Assembly (NCBI GenBank): GCA_026168455.1
Contig: CM047428.1
Location: 84,152,594 to 84,216,593, forward strand
DNA length: 64,000 bases
From: Theocolax elegans
Taxonomy: Eukaryota; Arthropoda; Insecta; Hymenoptera; Cerocephalidae
Direction: 5' to 3'
Below, piece by piece: positions 26,543-38,618 of this stretch (positions are counted from its first letter, which is position 1; every line of letters begins with the position of its first letter). The notes under the pieces were generated by a model. It saw nothing but the letters and a program-made list of their open reading frames with translations. It did not search any database and was not told the DNA's origin. Position numbers and translations under genes: made by a program.

Positions 26543-28198
26543 TTCTGGTTAATGAACCTAACTAAGCTGTAAGAGGATTCGATCGGTTCTCTCTTTACCT
26601 TAAAAACGCTATATACCGTATAAGGAACTACATGACAAAATAGAGAATATGTAGGATTTAGTTGCGGTTACCAAAAGCAGAATAATCCGAGAAAGAGGAT
26701 ACTATTGTCATTATTCACCTATTAAGTTTGTTTACGTTCCCAAGTAAACGGAGACGATATAGATCTACACGATCGAAAAAAACCTTTAGACGCGAGGTAA
26801 CGATAGAAACATGGTTTACGTCTCGTTCTCATTGATAACCTCTTTCCACGAAATTTCGGTATTTCACTCACTCTTCTTCGTCTTCTTCACCTTTCGCAAT
26901 TTCATTCGTACATATGTAATTTATCGTACACATATATGTATATATACACACATATTTCCGGTAGACGTGTCATCTCAAAGTTTTTAATGATCTCGGTGAA
27001 AGTTAAACATTTTTTTTAATTAAACTCTCGGAAAGTGCGTCTCCTACGAAGTTAAAGTCGATAATACCAAAGATACGTTACACTTTATTTGTTTACGAGG
27101 TATAATTCGCACTTTGGGAATTAAAATTCAGTTTATTATTTCTTAAATTTATTTATTTTTTATATGCTCGGTTTTAGTTTAATAGCTAGACTATTAAACA
27201 ATCTCGAGATATATATCTACGTATATCAGTTTTCATTGCAGATTTTGATAAAACTCTCGGTGAAACGAGCTCGGCAACGAGTTACGTAAAGAGCTTACTC
27301 GAGAAGTCTGAAAAATCGGTATGAGAAATAGTCGGAGTGGAGGGAAAAAAAAAGTCGAGGAAAAATTAGGGTACTCGGGTGGTACAAGGATCTCCAGTAA
27401 ACTGGAAAAATTCGTGCGACGGCCTCTTTTCGAAGAATTTACTCGAAAAACTTCTCCATCGAATCGGAGAGAACAAAAAAATAATCGCACTGCAACGTTG
27501 AAAAAAAAGCTATATGTGTATACTGCATATATAGATATATAGTTGTATAGATAGACACGTGGAGGTATATTGCTTAAGGGGTAAAACCATTTAGTTAAAT
27601 TGATGGTAACCTCGTTTTCCTTGGCTCGCGTAATTAAATACATCTGGCTCGAAATTTACAAGGAATTCGCATTAACGCATTTGATATCGCGTATTGCGTT
27701 TCGATTAACGATACGTAATACTACACTTTTCTAAGTTTAATGGGGCACACTTGATATTCCATAGGTTTAAAGTTCATTACAACTATACGGTTACAACATT
27801 AGGAAAAACGGTTCAGCTTCCTGTGGTAGCTGGTATAATTTACATTTCTCCGAGTCGGACGTTCACTTTAAGAGCCACCGAGGGAAACTCAAGGAAATCG
27901 GTAATAGGTTACCCGAGCCAGTTACAACCATTCGTTTGCAAATTGTCTACAGTTTACCTTTGTTTAACGATACTCTACGAGAATATTAGTAAAAATAAGA
28001 TCTTCTCGACCGAGACATTGTTTCTTCGTTGGATTATCGAACATTTTAGTTAAATTCTAGTTATTCGATCTTACAATATCAAATGCGTCGTATGCGCAAA
28101 TTTACAAGATATTTTGTAATAATCTTATTCAGAGTATACAATTTGCAGCGACAACGCCCGCAAAACTCAGAATAACATTATAGCTTATTCACGAGAGT

Positions 28199-28250
28199 TA
28201 GATCAAAGGAAGTCAAGTTCTCCACGTGTATAATGATATCAACGATATTT
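28199..28250 (+). mobile_element. possible relic end of the 45.8-kb MITE family
   Basis: The text from TAGATC through CCACGTGTATAATGATAT follows the terminal repeat of the element at 45760-46025 (TAGATTG..CTCACGTGTAAAATGATAT) in the same order, with the CACGTGTA and AATGATAT blocks conserved and several substitutions and one or two gaps between. No matching second end was found nearby. It is either a decayed solo end or a chance match, hence low confidence. Confidence 0.3.
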
Positions 28251-28484
28251 TTAGACAATTTTATACTATTAGTAATATATAAATTTAAAGGTACATTTTG
28301 AAAAGCTAAATTTATACCGTGATGGACAACCGTATGATTCTTGGCATAACGCAACAAGACAGACCTTTAATTTTTCAAATTACTATCACGAACGAAAAAG
28401 TTGCAATAAATATACACTACAAAAATACATTGCTCTTTATTACAAATATATTTATTATCTTTGCCAAAATACTTTGGTACCCAC

Positions 28485-28590
28485 TAGTGTTGCCAGATAG
28501 AGGTATCTTTTCTTTGTTGCACTTACACTACTGTATGACTTTATTTACATTGGATAATAGAGAACTGAAAAACCCTAAATAGTCTCCCTG
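28485..28590 (+). mobile_element. hAT-like MITE, copy 1
   Basis: This 106-bp copy begins TAGTGTTGCCAGATAGAGG and ends TAAATAGTCTCCCTG. It is flanked by GTACCCAC (28477-28484) and GTACCAAC (28591-28598), an 8-bp duplication with one mismatch. The interior matches the second copy at 33412-33514 along its whole length (GATAGAGGTA, TTTCTTT, TTGCACT, GAAAAACCCTAAAT). Eight-bp target duplications and short CAGGG/TAGTG ends are characteristic of hAT elements. It is too small to encode a transposase. Confidence 0.88.
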
Positions 28591-28598
28591 GTACCAAC

Positions 28599-30462
28599 TC
28601 ATAACAAATTAATTTGTAAACTCAATAAAGTGCAGTTTAATAAAGGAAATATCAATAAGTAATTTCTTTATTTAACTAATGCTAATTGTTACCGTAACTA
28701 TATATTTTTAGTAATGCTTACACCAAAATAAAAGAATCAGCAATTTTCTTTGTTGAGTAAGCAAAAAGCTATTGTAAGAACAACAAATTCATTTTTTATG
28801 TTTATATTTTCTTATATATTTATTTGATCATTAAAAGTGAATTGCTTGCTCCGCTCGAAGAAATTTATATTTTGCGCGTCGAGTTCAAAGTGGTCTATTA
28901 TAATACTAATGCGCATACAGATTATAGATCGTACCAGATTCAATAAAGTAATTTATTTATTACAATATTATGTCATAAAAAAATAAAACACAGCACAAAT
29001 AAGTATACTATATAATAGTACTTTACACGCATGTAACTTTTTATTCCTTCAGTTTACTCTCCGTCTGCGCAAAAATGTTTAAATAACCAAGTAGAGGTAA
29101 CTCATAGTTTTATTTTATGCAACTGTTATAAATAAACTAAAAGTTATAGAAAAAATTTCTTGTCAGACTAAGGAACACTGCGCTTGTGTTTTCAATATGA
29201 TATAAAAAATTGAGTATACAATTTAAAGTTGAAAATTTAATTTGACGAATTTAGAATCCGCCGTACAATGTAGAGTCGATCGAGAATAATGCAGAAACTA
29301 TATAATGAAGAGGACTGTCGCTTTTTGCACGATAAGTTTAATAAAGTATTGTAACTTTTGAGAGACACGTTAATAATTATAATTTAACACGAATGGGCGT
29401 ATTAATATAATGAAAATGGGGTACACAGGGTACAAAACTTTGGGAACAACCGTAATTAACTATTAACACGAGGTTGCTAACGTTCCAAGAGTGTAAAATG
29501 GCAAGCCGAGATGAAAAGTGAAACGACGCCAAACGACCTGGAAAGTTGTCCGATTGGTCCTGCGGCTGAAACATTGAGTAGCCCTTGACGAACTGTACCG
29601 AGATTACGAACGACGAGGAACACCTTGTTAATCTGGTACTTCTCCTGTGACCCTTCGAATTTTCCTACTCGTACGAGCTGCGAGCCAGGTCGAAAAAAAA
29701 GAACCATCATCCTCCGAAACAGTTTACCAATTTAACTTACTCTTCGTTCGCTAATATCCTCCCTCATTTTTATATAGATATACGCCTGCGTGCACTACAC
29801 GTATTTTCATCTTTGAAATATCACAATAGCTTATTGTGTTTATTCTACCGTTTTTTAGGGGCAATATCGAGACAGTCTGGCGATCGAGTTGAATAACGGT
29901 TCGTTTCGCTGATATATAAGATGATATAAAAATATAATATTTTTCTTCGATAGTGCTTCGTTCGTTTCGGATAACGAACCCAATTAATATCAAAACATCG
30001 GACAATGAACGTATAAAGTTGCAACGAGGAAACCGTGTATATATACGGTTCGTTCTTTGATGTTGCGCGGGTGAGCTTAAAGTTTCACTTGCGGAAAATG
30101 ATGAGTAATTTTCAGTCTCGATAAATAATAAGCTTCCTCAGGTTCGTTAAGAAATTTCCAATTTTTCGTCACTCTTCAACAAACTATAAAATTGAACGTT
30201 AAATACAATTGCCAAAATTTAAAGTAATTCCTCACGGAAAAAATAACTTGGGATTTGTAATTTTCGTTCGTTAGATTATAACGAACAAATAATAGGTATT
30301 TTTGCCAGTGGTAAATTTGTTGTGATAACCAAAGTTTTCGCTACTAAAAAATTAATAATTCAAACAGTAATTATAACAGCTCAATGCACAAGAAAATTAA
30401 AATTAGAAATAATTAGTTTTTATTTTATGAAAATGACCACTGTAAGCTCATTGCACTGCAGC
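28599..30462. other. A+T-rich noncoding DNA, nothing recognised
   Basis: Only open frames under 85 codons occur here, with no motifs and no notable repeats. The 29377-29710 part is GC-richer, with two overlapping minus-strand frames that are not supported. Confidence 0.6.
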
Positions 30463-30536
30463 GCGGACGTTAGCTCGATGGTTAGAGTACAAGATTCGTA
30501 ATCCAAGGTCCGTGTGTTCGAATCCCGTCGTCCGCC
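30463..30536 (+). tRNA. tRNA-like gene or pseudogene, anticodon apparently CGU (Thr)
   Basis: GCGGACG (30463-30469) pairs perfectly with CGTCCGC (30529-30535) as a 7-bp acceptor stem. The D stem GCTC/GAGT is at 30473-30476 and 30485-30488. The A box reads TAGCTCGATGG and the B box TGTTCGAATCC, one base off the usual GGTTCGANTCC. The loop TTCGTAA (30495-30501) gives anticodon CGT at 30497-30499. Defects are: three instead of two bases between acceptor and D stems, only two of five pairs in the anticodon stem, and one mismatch plus two G-T pairs in the T stem. A T6 run follows directly. It could be a decayed tRNA-Thr or a tRNA-derived element; function is uncertain although transcription signals look intact. 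Confidence 0.5.
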
Positions 30537-30542
30537 TTTTTT
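30537..30542 (+). terminator. T6 RNA polymerase III terminator
   Basis: Six T residues start immediately after the last base of the tRNA-like sequence, as expected for RNA polymerase III termination. The call depends on the tRNA-like gene being transcribed. Confidence 0.5.
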
Positions 30543-30967
30543 CGCTCCTCGCTGTTTTAATCCGTAATAGCATGCAAATTTATTAATAATTCCTTCTTGT
30601 AGACAAGTTGTAGCAATTTTTTATATATACTATCGCAGAGAAAGTATAGTTACGGATAATTAAAATAATTAAAATAATTGTAAAGGCTATTTAGAAAAGT
30701 ATATTTCCCTGGACGAGGAAAATATTTTTTTCGTGAAGGATCACGTACGAATGAATAAAACTATTAAAACTCCAAAGAGGTTGTATATGTACATATAATG
30801 TATTTGTTTTATCAAATCGACGAGAAGGTAATCCGTAGTAGGAAACACATTAATTCAACTACGCCGAGCGTAATACCAAAATTTTGCAGTAAAGCAGCAT
30901 AGCATGGAAATACATAACCAGCCCTCTCGGAAGATTGCACGAACGTTCCCGCACGTGCACCCTCGCA

Positions 30968-30994
<27 letters not shown>
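30968..30994. repeat. (TC)13 microsatellite
   Basis: Uninterrupted TC units. Confidence 0.95.
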
Positions 30995-30999
<5 letters not shown>

Positions 31000-32373
31000 C
31001 CTTGTGCATTCAAGGAACATGGCACGTGTGTCCATTCTATGCAGAAGGAGGCACTAATCTTCTAAGCCAAGTCCGTGGACAAGTCGGTATCCAAGTCTTT
31101 AGGTTTACGCGATGCACAACTGTACATGCAGTGTATACATCCTTGCAATTCAATTAACGCAAATGTTAAATATGTATGTATCTGTATATAAGTATATATA
31201 AATGTCTATATGCACGGATTCGACGAATTTTATTTGTTGGTTTACCAGGTTCTTCTTAGCCAATGACGAAATTACCTAACGTCGACCGAATAGTTTCGAG
31301 TTAACGTGATGCGCGGTGTACACGTGCATATACGTTGGAACAATATTTCTCTGGAGTTACCTATTATCCGAAGGCCAGTCAACTGAAAACCGTCCCCGAC
31401 CGACTTAACGTCTCGAAATTCTCTCGAGTAAGGATCCCTTGTCGCAGACGAGGTGCACTCACTGCGACCAAGAGTTACCCGATTCGTCAGACTTCCTCTC
31501 AACTCGATAACGCGACCTCGTATTTTCTTCCATCCAAACTTGTGGCTTATACCGTTTATTTTTTTTTCTTCTCCCCTCCGCCCCGTGATTATCGATTTCG
31601 AAGGGGCAGTTTCAGGTTCTATTTCACTTTTCCTAGGTCGTTGTCCATTTTATTTTTCTCGACACTCCTACTAAAATCTACTACTACTGCATTCTACCCG
31701 TTTTCTGAGAATATTACAATTAGATGGGACACGTCCGAGTGTACGTAAAATAATAATTACGTCCATGGAAACAAAAGGCTATAGTTGAAAAATGACGATA
31801 TTTCGAATAAACAGCATTAGAGAGATGTCATCGTTGCGAGTTGAAGGTATGGTGGCGCTTATCTACACTACTGCAGTCAATTATACGCAATTGAATTATA
31901 TGCGATAAGGACTAGTCAAATGATTGTGTTCGCGATATATCTCTATTACTTTTCATGATACGTCATGCGTTATAGGTTAAGTAAATAATTATATAATCGA
32001 TGAAAACAACACGTAAAAACTAAAGACACGATAATCTTTTACATTTATAGTTACAATGTTTTAATCAGGAGATAAGAAATTCTTTCGATCTCACTTCGAA
32101 TCATTGAGAAAAGGAATATCAACGTTATTATTCGTCTAGCATAATGAACATAAATAGATATCATAATCATAAATAACAATAAAAACTCTTTTAATCGACG
32201 TATAATTTTGATGCAAATAGTGAATAATACATCGCCCGCATGAAAATTCATTAAATTCAGGATGCTGAAATATATATAAAAAAAAGTCCCGAAAGTCCAA
32301 TAAAATAATAACCCTAAAGCACTCGATTCGACCGCGTCGATGACCATCGCATTACTGATTCAAAATTCAAGAG

Positions 32374-32445
32374 TCCTCTCCCCCATCTCTCTTCCCCTCT
32401 TCCTCCTCCTCCTCTCACCCCTCCCTCCCCCCCCGCCCCGCCGTT
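32374..32445 (+). repeat. pyrimidine-rich tract
   Basis: This is a stretch of C and T with almost no purines (CTCCTCCTCCTCCTC then runs of C). Such mirror-like tracts can form triplex DNA in principle. Confidence 0.75.
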
Positions 32446-32620
32446 CTCCACCGGTCTCTTTCAGTCACTTAACAAAACGGAAATCGATTTGAAATCGAAA
32501 GCCTTCCCGTTTCACCCTTCGTTTGGCGCGGCTAATATTTTATTTATGAGCGGCCGTCCAGGCATGAATAAGCTCGCGAATGGAAATACCGGTTGTATAC
32601 GTAGTGTATGCGTGTATATA

Positions 32621-32664
32621 TACACGTACACGTACACGTACACACGCACACACACGCACGCACG
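32621..32664. repeat. (TACACG)n then (CACG)n repeat
   Basis: Three TACACG hexamers are followed by CACA/CGCA units. It is an alternating purine-pyrimidine tract. Confidence 0.85.
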
Positions 32665-33411
32665 GTGGAATCTCGCGGTCAAAAGCTTTGCCAAAGGGAA
32701 GTGAAAAAAAGCACAGAGAATAAACGAAGGGACGAGATTTGCTGCGTCATCGGCATATTGGAATAGTATACGCATAATACTGGCCGTGTCCACCGTTCCT
32801 TCTTTCTCAAAAACGAGCGAGCTTCCCGTGTAATTTCAATTCAACGCTTCGAATATATACGTAGTATATATCTATAGGATCACCGATACTCCTTTATTTT
32901 CCTATCTGTCGGTGTGAGTCGAGCGTGGGTGTATATACTTTTTAAGGAATTCTATGTGGAAAGGTTTGCGAGTTCGCCCGTCTCCCTCTCTCTCTCCTAC
33001 TTTTCGAAGAAGAGTTTCCAATGGGTTTCCATTGAGAAACCGGGTGACGCTTAACGCGCCTTCTACTTTTCTAGAAACGTGCGTGAGTGTCCTGCACGTT
33101 CACGGCTGTTGGTATTCACGGCACAGATTCGATAAGATTGATACACTATTGAAATTACTTTTTCTAAATATAGTTATTTTTTTATTTTTTAAAGTAAACG
33201 CAGCACTTTAGTAGTCAACTGCACTAATGCTTCATTTTACTACTCATATTTAAACGTAAGAAAAATCTCAAATTTTAATAATCTTTATCGGTCTATAAGG
33301 CATTTTTCTTTTTCAATAATAATTCAAAATTTTGATAAATTATATAGATATTAGTTACAACTATCCCAATTAACTATTTTATACAAAACTCTGTGATTTC
33401 TTTTGTTAGAG

Positions 33412-33514
33412 CAGGGTTGCCAGATAGAGGTACTTTTTCTTTATTGCACTCACACGGTATGATTTCCTTTACTTAAGATAATGAAGAATAGAAAAACCCT
33501 AAATGGTAACCCTG
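33412..33514 (+). mobile_element. hAT-like MITE, copy 2, with exact 8-bp target duplication
   Basis: The 103-bp element begins CAGGGTTGCCAGATAGAGG and ends AAATGGTAACCCTG, so the ends CAGGGTTGCCA and its near-complement TGGTAACCCTG form 11-bp terminal inverted repeats with one mismatch. The flanks are an exact 8-bp duplication, TGTTAGAG, at 33404-33411 and 33515-33522. This fixes both edges and fits the hAT superfamily. It is in the same orientation as copy 1 at 28485-28590. The exact duplication suggests it is a fairly recent insertion relative to copy 1. It has no coding capacity. Confidence 0.93.
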
Positions 33515-33739
33515 TGTTAGAGTGCAAACCTGCGTGATTGTGAAAATTTTCGCTTAGAAAATCAAATTAACATTATGTTTCACATAACAATTTCACTCTT
33601 TAAGTTAAATATTTAACTTGATTAAAATGCTATTAATTTAGATTTGTTCCTAAAGGAGTAGTTTTTCATTCGAACAAATGTAGAGAGTGAAACAAGAAAC
33701 TATTGATTCACCTAAACGTATATAAGATAGTACCTTGAC

Positions 33740-34441
33740 GTCCGCCAACGGGCAATGTAAATTTTCCCTGAAAGAAAGACGAATGGGACCTACACCATCG
33801 CATAGTACGCAAAAAAATATGCAGATTAAAAAAAATTAACCGCCTTAAGTGGAGGGAACCCTTCAAAACAAAGCTTCAAAGTTTTCGTCCCCTAAGTAGA
33901 AAATAATAAAATGAAAATAAATATCCTTAGCAGTAGTTTACGATGGGCTGTTCGGCACAAATTGATTATTCTTACAAATACATACGTTTGTTACGTAATA
34001 CATTTATTTAATTGTTAATGGGATAGTTAAAACATGTAAAAAATTGTTTACTACCTACTACTTAGCAGTACTTTTTGGTATAATTTTTTTAAGAAAAATT
34101 AATTCTACAATGTTAGCACTTTACTACTGAGGCAAAATTTGAATCAACGCTATAGCTTTAAACCACTCGTAAACGAGAATAAGTGTTATATCGGTTTTGA
34201 TTTTAATTCTCCAGGAGCTTGCGATAAATAAAACATCATAGCAGTACTTTTTATGAAAATACTCAACGCCAATCGAAAGAAATAAACAAAATCTACAATA
34301 AACTTTTTAAAAAAATACACTAATTTTAAAACAAAGCTTTTTTTACTTCTGTTCAAAAAAGCATTTTTTTGGATACTTTATGATGGTATAGGTCCCGTTC
34401 GTCTTTATTTCAGGGCAAATTTACATTGCCCGTCGGCGGAC
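33740..34441. mobile_element. 702-bp non-autonomous DNA element with 79-bp terminal inverted repeats
   Basis: Positions 33740-33818 and 34363-34441 are inverted copies, matching at 69 of 79 positions. Shared blocks include ACGGGCAATGTAAATTT and GGGACCTA. The outermost bases are GTCCGCC. No target duplication is clear in the flanks (TACCTTGAC left, TCCATTGG right), so the superfamily is left open. The interior is A+T-rich, has no frame of useful length, and holds a 13-nt direct repeat AGCAGTACTTTTT at 34064-34076 and 34240-34252. It lies 226 bp downstream of the hAT-like copy 2. Confidence 0.88.
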
Positions 34442-37400
34442 TCCATTGGTCATTTCTTTTATTTACAGACCAAATTATCGTTTCTTAGAAAAATCCTATC
34501 CACGCAAGATCATGTAGTTTACGCAGAATATACTTCATTTTTTCAAATTCTTTCTAATTTCGTTATAGTAGTACAAAGTAAATATCACCTTCTGTTTAGT
34601 CATTTTTTTATTCAAAAATAAAATATAAGTTTACATTCGAAATAATAATATTTACAATTGATAAAAATGTAAGTCTGATTCGATATTCAAAACAGTAATT
34701 TTTCATAAGAATTTTAGAGTTTTTAAACGAATTATTTGAAGATAACTTTTTGGCTAAATATCTGCATTTCTTAAACTCAACATTACTAACAATGCACTGT
34801 CTATTTCATTTTAATTAAAAACTACATTTTTTCATTTAAATTTAATATTTAATATCACAATTTTTGGTTTGAAAAAAATTGATCTTTGTAACCTTTCGTC
34901 CCAGAAAATACAGGAATTACAAAAAATCCGAGTACAAAATATAATCAATTTTTATACCTAAATGAAGATTGTAGAAAATTATTATATTAAAAATCTAAAG
35001 ATATAAGTTTTGCATGTATCCTTATCGCTCAATATCAGGTAGTCATATTATTAATTAATATATTATTATTATTTTGATTACCTAAATAGAAATAACAACG
35101 AGTTTATTCGCCCAGTTTCAACGAAATTCATTAGGTAGAAAAATATTAATTTATTCTTAATTAAATTGTGAGTATAAGATTCGTACGATATCAAAATGAC
35201 GTGCCGGCTAATTCCGTATACACCAGTATATAAATATTTAAAATTTAATCGTCAATTCGAGTTAATTAAAGATAAATTAATAAATATCGTTTCCTAAAAA
35301 TAACCAAATAATCACGTTTGTGATTGAGCGAACAAACTATATATATGTATATACATATAAATATACAATACATATAGATTAGTAATAAAAGATGAACGAG
35401 TGTACGAAGTAAAAAAATAATACGCTAAGATCCATTTGAAAATTTGAAAAGAAAATTTGAGCTGGGAAATCAGATTTAACTCGGGATGCCTCTACGCCAG
35501 TTGGAAAACAACTTAATTTCATTAAAAACTTTTTTCATTCTCGTAAGGTCCCCAACGTATAGTAAAAGAGGCGGGACAACCTCGAAAATGTTAGGGGTAC
35601 GGTAGCAATATCCTACGTAAAAGTCAACTTTTTAATCGACAAAAAAAATGTATATATGTATAAATGTAACACGTAATTTTTTAACGAAAAGCAAGCTGAA
35701 TATTTTTTGAGCAACAGCCAAGAGATCTGGAATGTTGGTAAATAGAAAAAGGAAAGCAGGTGATAGCTGTGCAACAGGATATTTGTCCGAGGGAAGAGTC
35801 GATAATTTATTATATACGTTCCGAGAGGCATTTCTCGACGACCCCTTTCCTGTAGAGACCTTCGCGTAAACACCCGGCAAAGGTGAAAGATGCGCGTGCC
35901 CCCACCAAAATGGAGTTTTGGCAAAATAATCAAAGTAGCACAAAGAAATAACGCGTGTCCGTGACGTTTATTTTTCTTTCGCTTTATCTGCGACCTTTAC
36001 TCTCACGATTACGATTATGCGGAGCGTCAATTTACGCCGGATTAAATATTAATTAAAAAATAATTTTAGCAGCATAAGGTGTGATTTTCTTTTTCTTAGC
36101 TTTCAATACAACCACGTTAATGGAATATAATCCAAAATTTTAATTTCCTCGTCGCTACGTTGCCAGGATGGATTGTACTTTTTGTTCGAGAAAATCGATG
36201 TTTGCTCTGGTATGCGAAACTGGGAGCCCACTGCGAAACGTATCGATGAAAGTTTATGCCTCTTTAATGGAATAAAGCCCACTTTTATCGCGCAACTTTG
36301 TTAGAAATTAGCCAAAATTTAATCGATTTTCGTGTATATGGTAAGCCATTTACTGAAAAAAACAACAACAACGGTGCTTTGACCAAAACATTTTGAAATA
36401 ACTTGTACGTATCTTTGATTGCAACTAAACTACACTCGTATAGTTAATGACGATGTGTACTTCCTTTAATAAAAAAATTTAATTTAACTTTTTTATCGAG
36501 TAAACTGTATTTTGTTAACGAATTCCGAAATTTTCAAGATTTTTAAGTCGAAAAAATGATTGAAATCTTCGGTTAAACAATTGCAAAATAAAATCGTTAG
36601 TATTTTATTATTGTAAGCTCCACTGCGTGTAATATCATTTTCTTAACAAATAAAATTAAAAATACAAAATAACGAAGTGGTCCAATATTTTTATTCGTTA
36701 TTAATTCACTATTTCGAAACGTCAATTTATTATTGCATAATCAATAAAATTTTCCGTGGTGCATATGCAAATATTAAAACTCAACTTTATCGGAAGAAAA
36801 AATATAAAAACATATTCCTGAGTATAAAAAACCGCATGCATAACAAAGCCTTAAATATTAAAATATTGACAGAACGTATCATGTTTTCTTTTAGAAAAAG
36901 GCAAAATGAACAAACAAACAATATATACGTATCGCACATCGAATAATTAAATTTTAAAGAAATTTGCATGTTCCATTTAAAGGTGAGCCGAAATATAAAT
37001 AAATAATACAGAGTACGATTTAATTTTTAAGACCTCTTGGGTCGATGTAACTTTCTAATTAAGGTGGTTTAATTACAACAAGCTGCCTCGCGCGCTCCTG
37101 TCGCAGCTTGCCGGTAGCTAATAGTAAAATTGATTTCATCACGTTTAAACGACTCCCATGAGAACAGATTAATTATTTAAATCGCAACAAATTAATTATA
37201 GCGATATTCCAATCCTGCACAAATTCGAATAATTTCTCTATTAAAACTGGATATCCAGTCGATCGGTCAATCGCATCGATGTTTATGCGCAAGCTTCGAA
37301 TGAACCTAATTTTCTATAATAATAATTGAAGATACTCATTGATTAGCGAGGGAAACGTAAATAATTTTAATTGAACGAAAGTTGACGATTGTCGTTTTCG

Positions 37401-38132
37401 TTCATACAGAAAAGTGCCGTCTGAACGATCGGGCAAGTCAGTCGAGCGAGGGAAAGAAAAATTGTATCTAATGGAATCGACTTGGCGACCGGAAAGTTCT
37501 CGTTGACAGTTGCAAACTCCTAACCTCTCGGAAGTGGAGGTCAGCAATACTTTATTTTCTTCGCCTAATCCTTTATAATCTTTATTAGCGCTATCGCTAA
37601 TCTTTAATACAGTTTTCAAGAGTATCTTCGAATCTACTAGTCTTATTAAGAATATACGAGCAATTTAGGAAAGGTGGAAATTATCGACTCGTCGCGTTCG
37701 TCTATTCGGGTGGATAGTTTCTGAAAGTTGGACTGTTTCGAATGAAATTTCGATAAAACGCGCACTTAGAAAACATAAATTAAAACATTAAAACATCGTA
37801 CCTCGTTATAGTACTGTTAAAATGCTGAAAAATGTAAGTGTAGTGTCAATAATGCGATACACTCGAACGGACAAAACACTGGTAATAGACAAACAAGTCG
37901 ACATTTTACTGAATAATGCAGCTGATGTCGCAGAAATCCGTTTAGCTGGTATCTTATTTTGTATCACACCGTATTCTAACGCGTGAAGAGTGCAACAAAT
38001 ACGTTTTTTCTCTGCAACAAAGTTCCGAATTGTTTAACGAGCCCGCGAAACAGTCTGGCGCAGCGAATGTGTAATCCAACAAAAACGGATAAACATAACG
38101 TAAAATTGACACAATAACGTTATATACTGTAG
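34442..38132. other. A+T-rich noncoding DNA, no gene supported
   Basis: All frames are under 110 codons. A 103/106-codon minus-strand pair at 35613-35943 lies in two frames of the same DNA and carries no motif. An 8-bp inverted repeat CAAGCTGC/GCAGCTTG at 37079-37110 sits in a small GC-rich patch within A+T-rich, TTAATTA-containing DNA. Nothing else is noted. Confidence 0.6.
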
Positions 38133-38618
38133 TTAGGTATATATGTATCTACGCGCAAGGGAAAAACAATTGATTTACCGATACGTCAAGGAACCGAGGT
38201 GGAAGTGCAACCGAGGACAATAGATGAGTGGAAAAAGAGCGAGGAACGGAAAGGGGAAGAGTTAAAAAAAGCGCTTAACGCGCGCAAACGCGACAAACCC
38301 AAGCGCCGAATCAGTTATCACGAAATTATTGACTCCGCCCAACCGTCGCAAGATAAATCGCGCTCGGTCCAACTCTCCGAGCAAGATCGAACGTTAACTC
38401 CTAATGAGAATCTTCCTTGCGTACGTTGCTTTTCGCGGTCGAGCGTCTGTGGGAAACCCAGTGAAATCGATAAATACGTTCGTCAAGCTCTATTATTTCG
38501 TGAAGACAACGTTCGCGTAACAAATTGGCCTATCCGATCGGAAAAAACTATAGTCCGGCTGTTTAACGATGAGCGTACAGCCATATCGATGATTAAAAAA
38601 ATAACCGTAGCTAAATGA
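38133..38618 (+). other. open frame with coding-like composition, doubtful exon
   Basis: The frame is open from just after a TAG at 38130-38132 to a TGA at 38616-38618. It begins without an ATG; the only in-frame ATG is near its end, so it could be coding only as a 3' exon spliced in, for example after the CTGTAG at 38127-38132. The translation is charged and not low-complexity (residues such as EWKKSEERKGEELKKAL, then CVRCFSRSSVCG), unlike most chance frames here. No family is recognised, no upstream exon was found, and the polypyrimidine tract before the putative acceptor is poor. The frame lies in one of the GC-richer blocks, where long chance frames are expected. Confidence 0.15.

Larger units (their letters stand above)
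16578..28476. other. noncoding DNA with many microsatellites and GC-rich blocks
   Basis: The 246-codon minus-strand frame at 17459-18199 is the longest in the window, but it runs through CT and GT repeats (giving ERERERERER and THTPTHTPTHARAR-like text) and is overlapped by several frames on the other strand, so it is not called. GC-rich, CpG-rich blocks occur at about 16960-17170, 18780-19260, 20470-21680 and 25020-25700. A 136-codon minus frame at 27233-27643 has no recognisable domain and is overlapped by an opposite frame. No splice-site and exon pattern could be supported. Confidence 0.55.
30543..33403. other. noncoding DNA with SSRs, no gene supported
   Basis: Frames of up to 137 codons (31335-31748) lie in a GC-richer block at about 31280-31760 and overlap an opposite-strand frame; no domain is recognisable. 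A pyrimidine-rich block lies at 32374-32445 and an ACGTAC-type repeat at 32621-32664. Confidence 0.55.

Noticed and set aside
37079..37110. 8-bp inverted repeat CAAGCTGC/GCAGCTTG as a terminator or RNA element
   Set aside because: The stem is short and isolated with a 16-nt loop. This is expected by chance in 64 kb.
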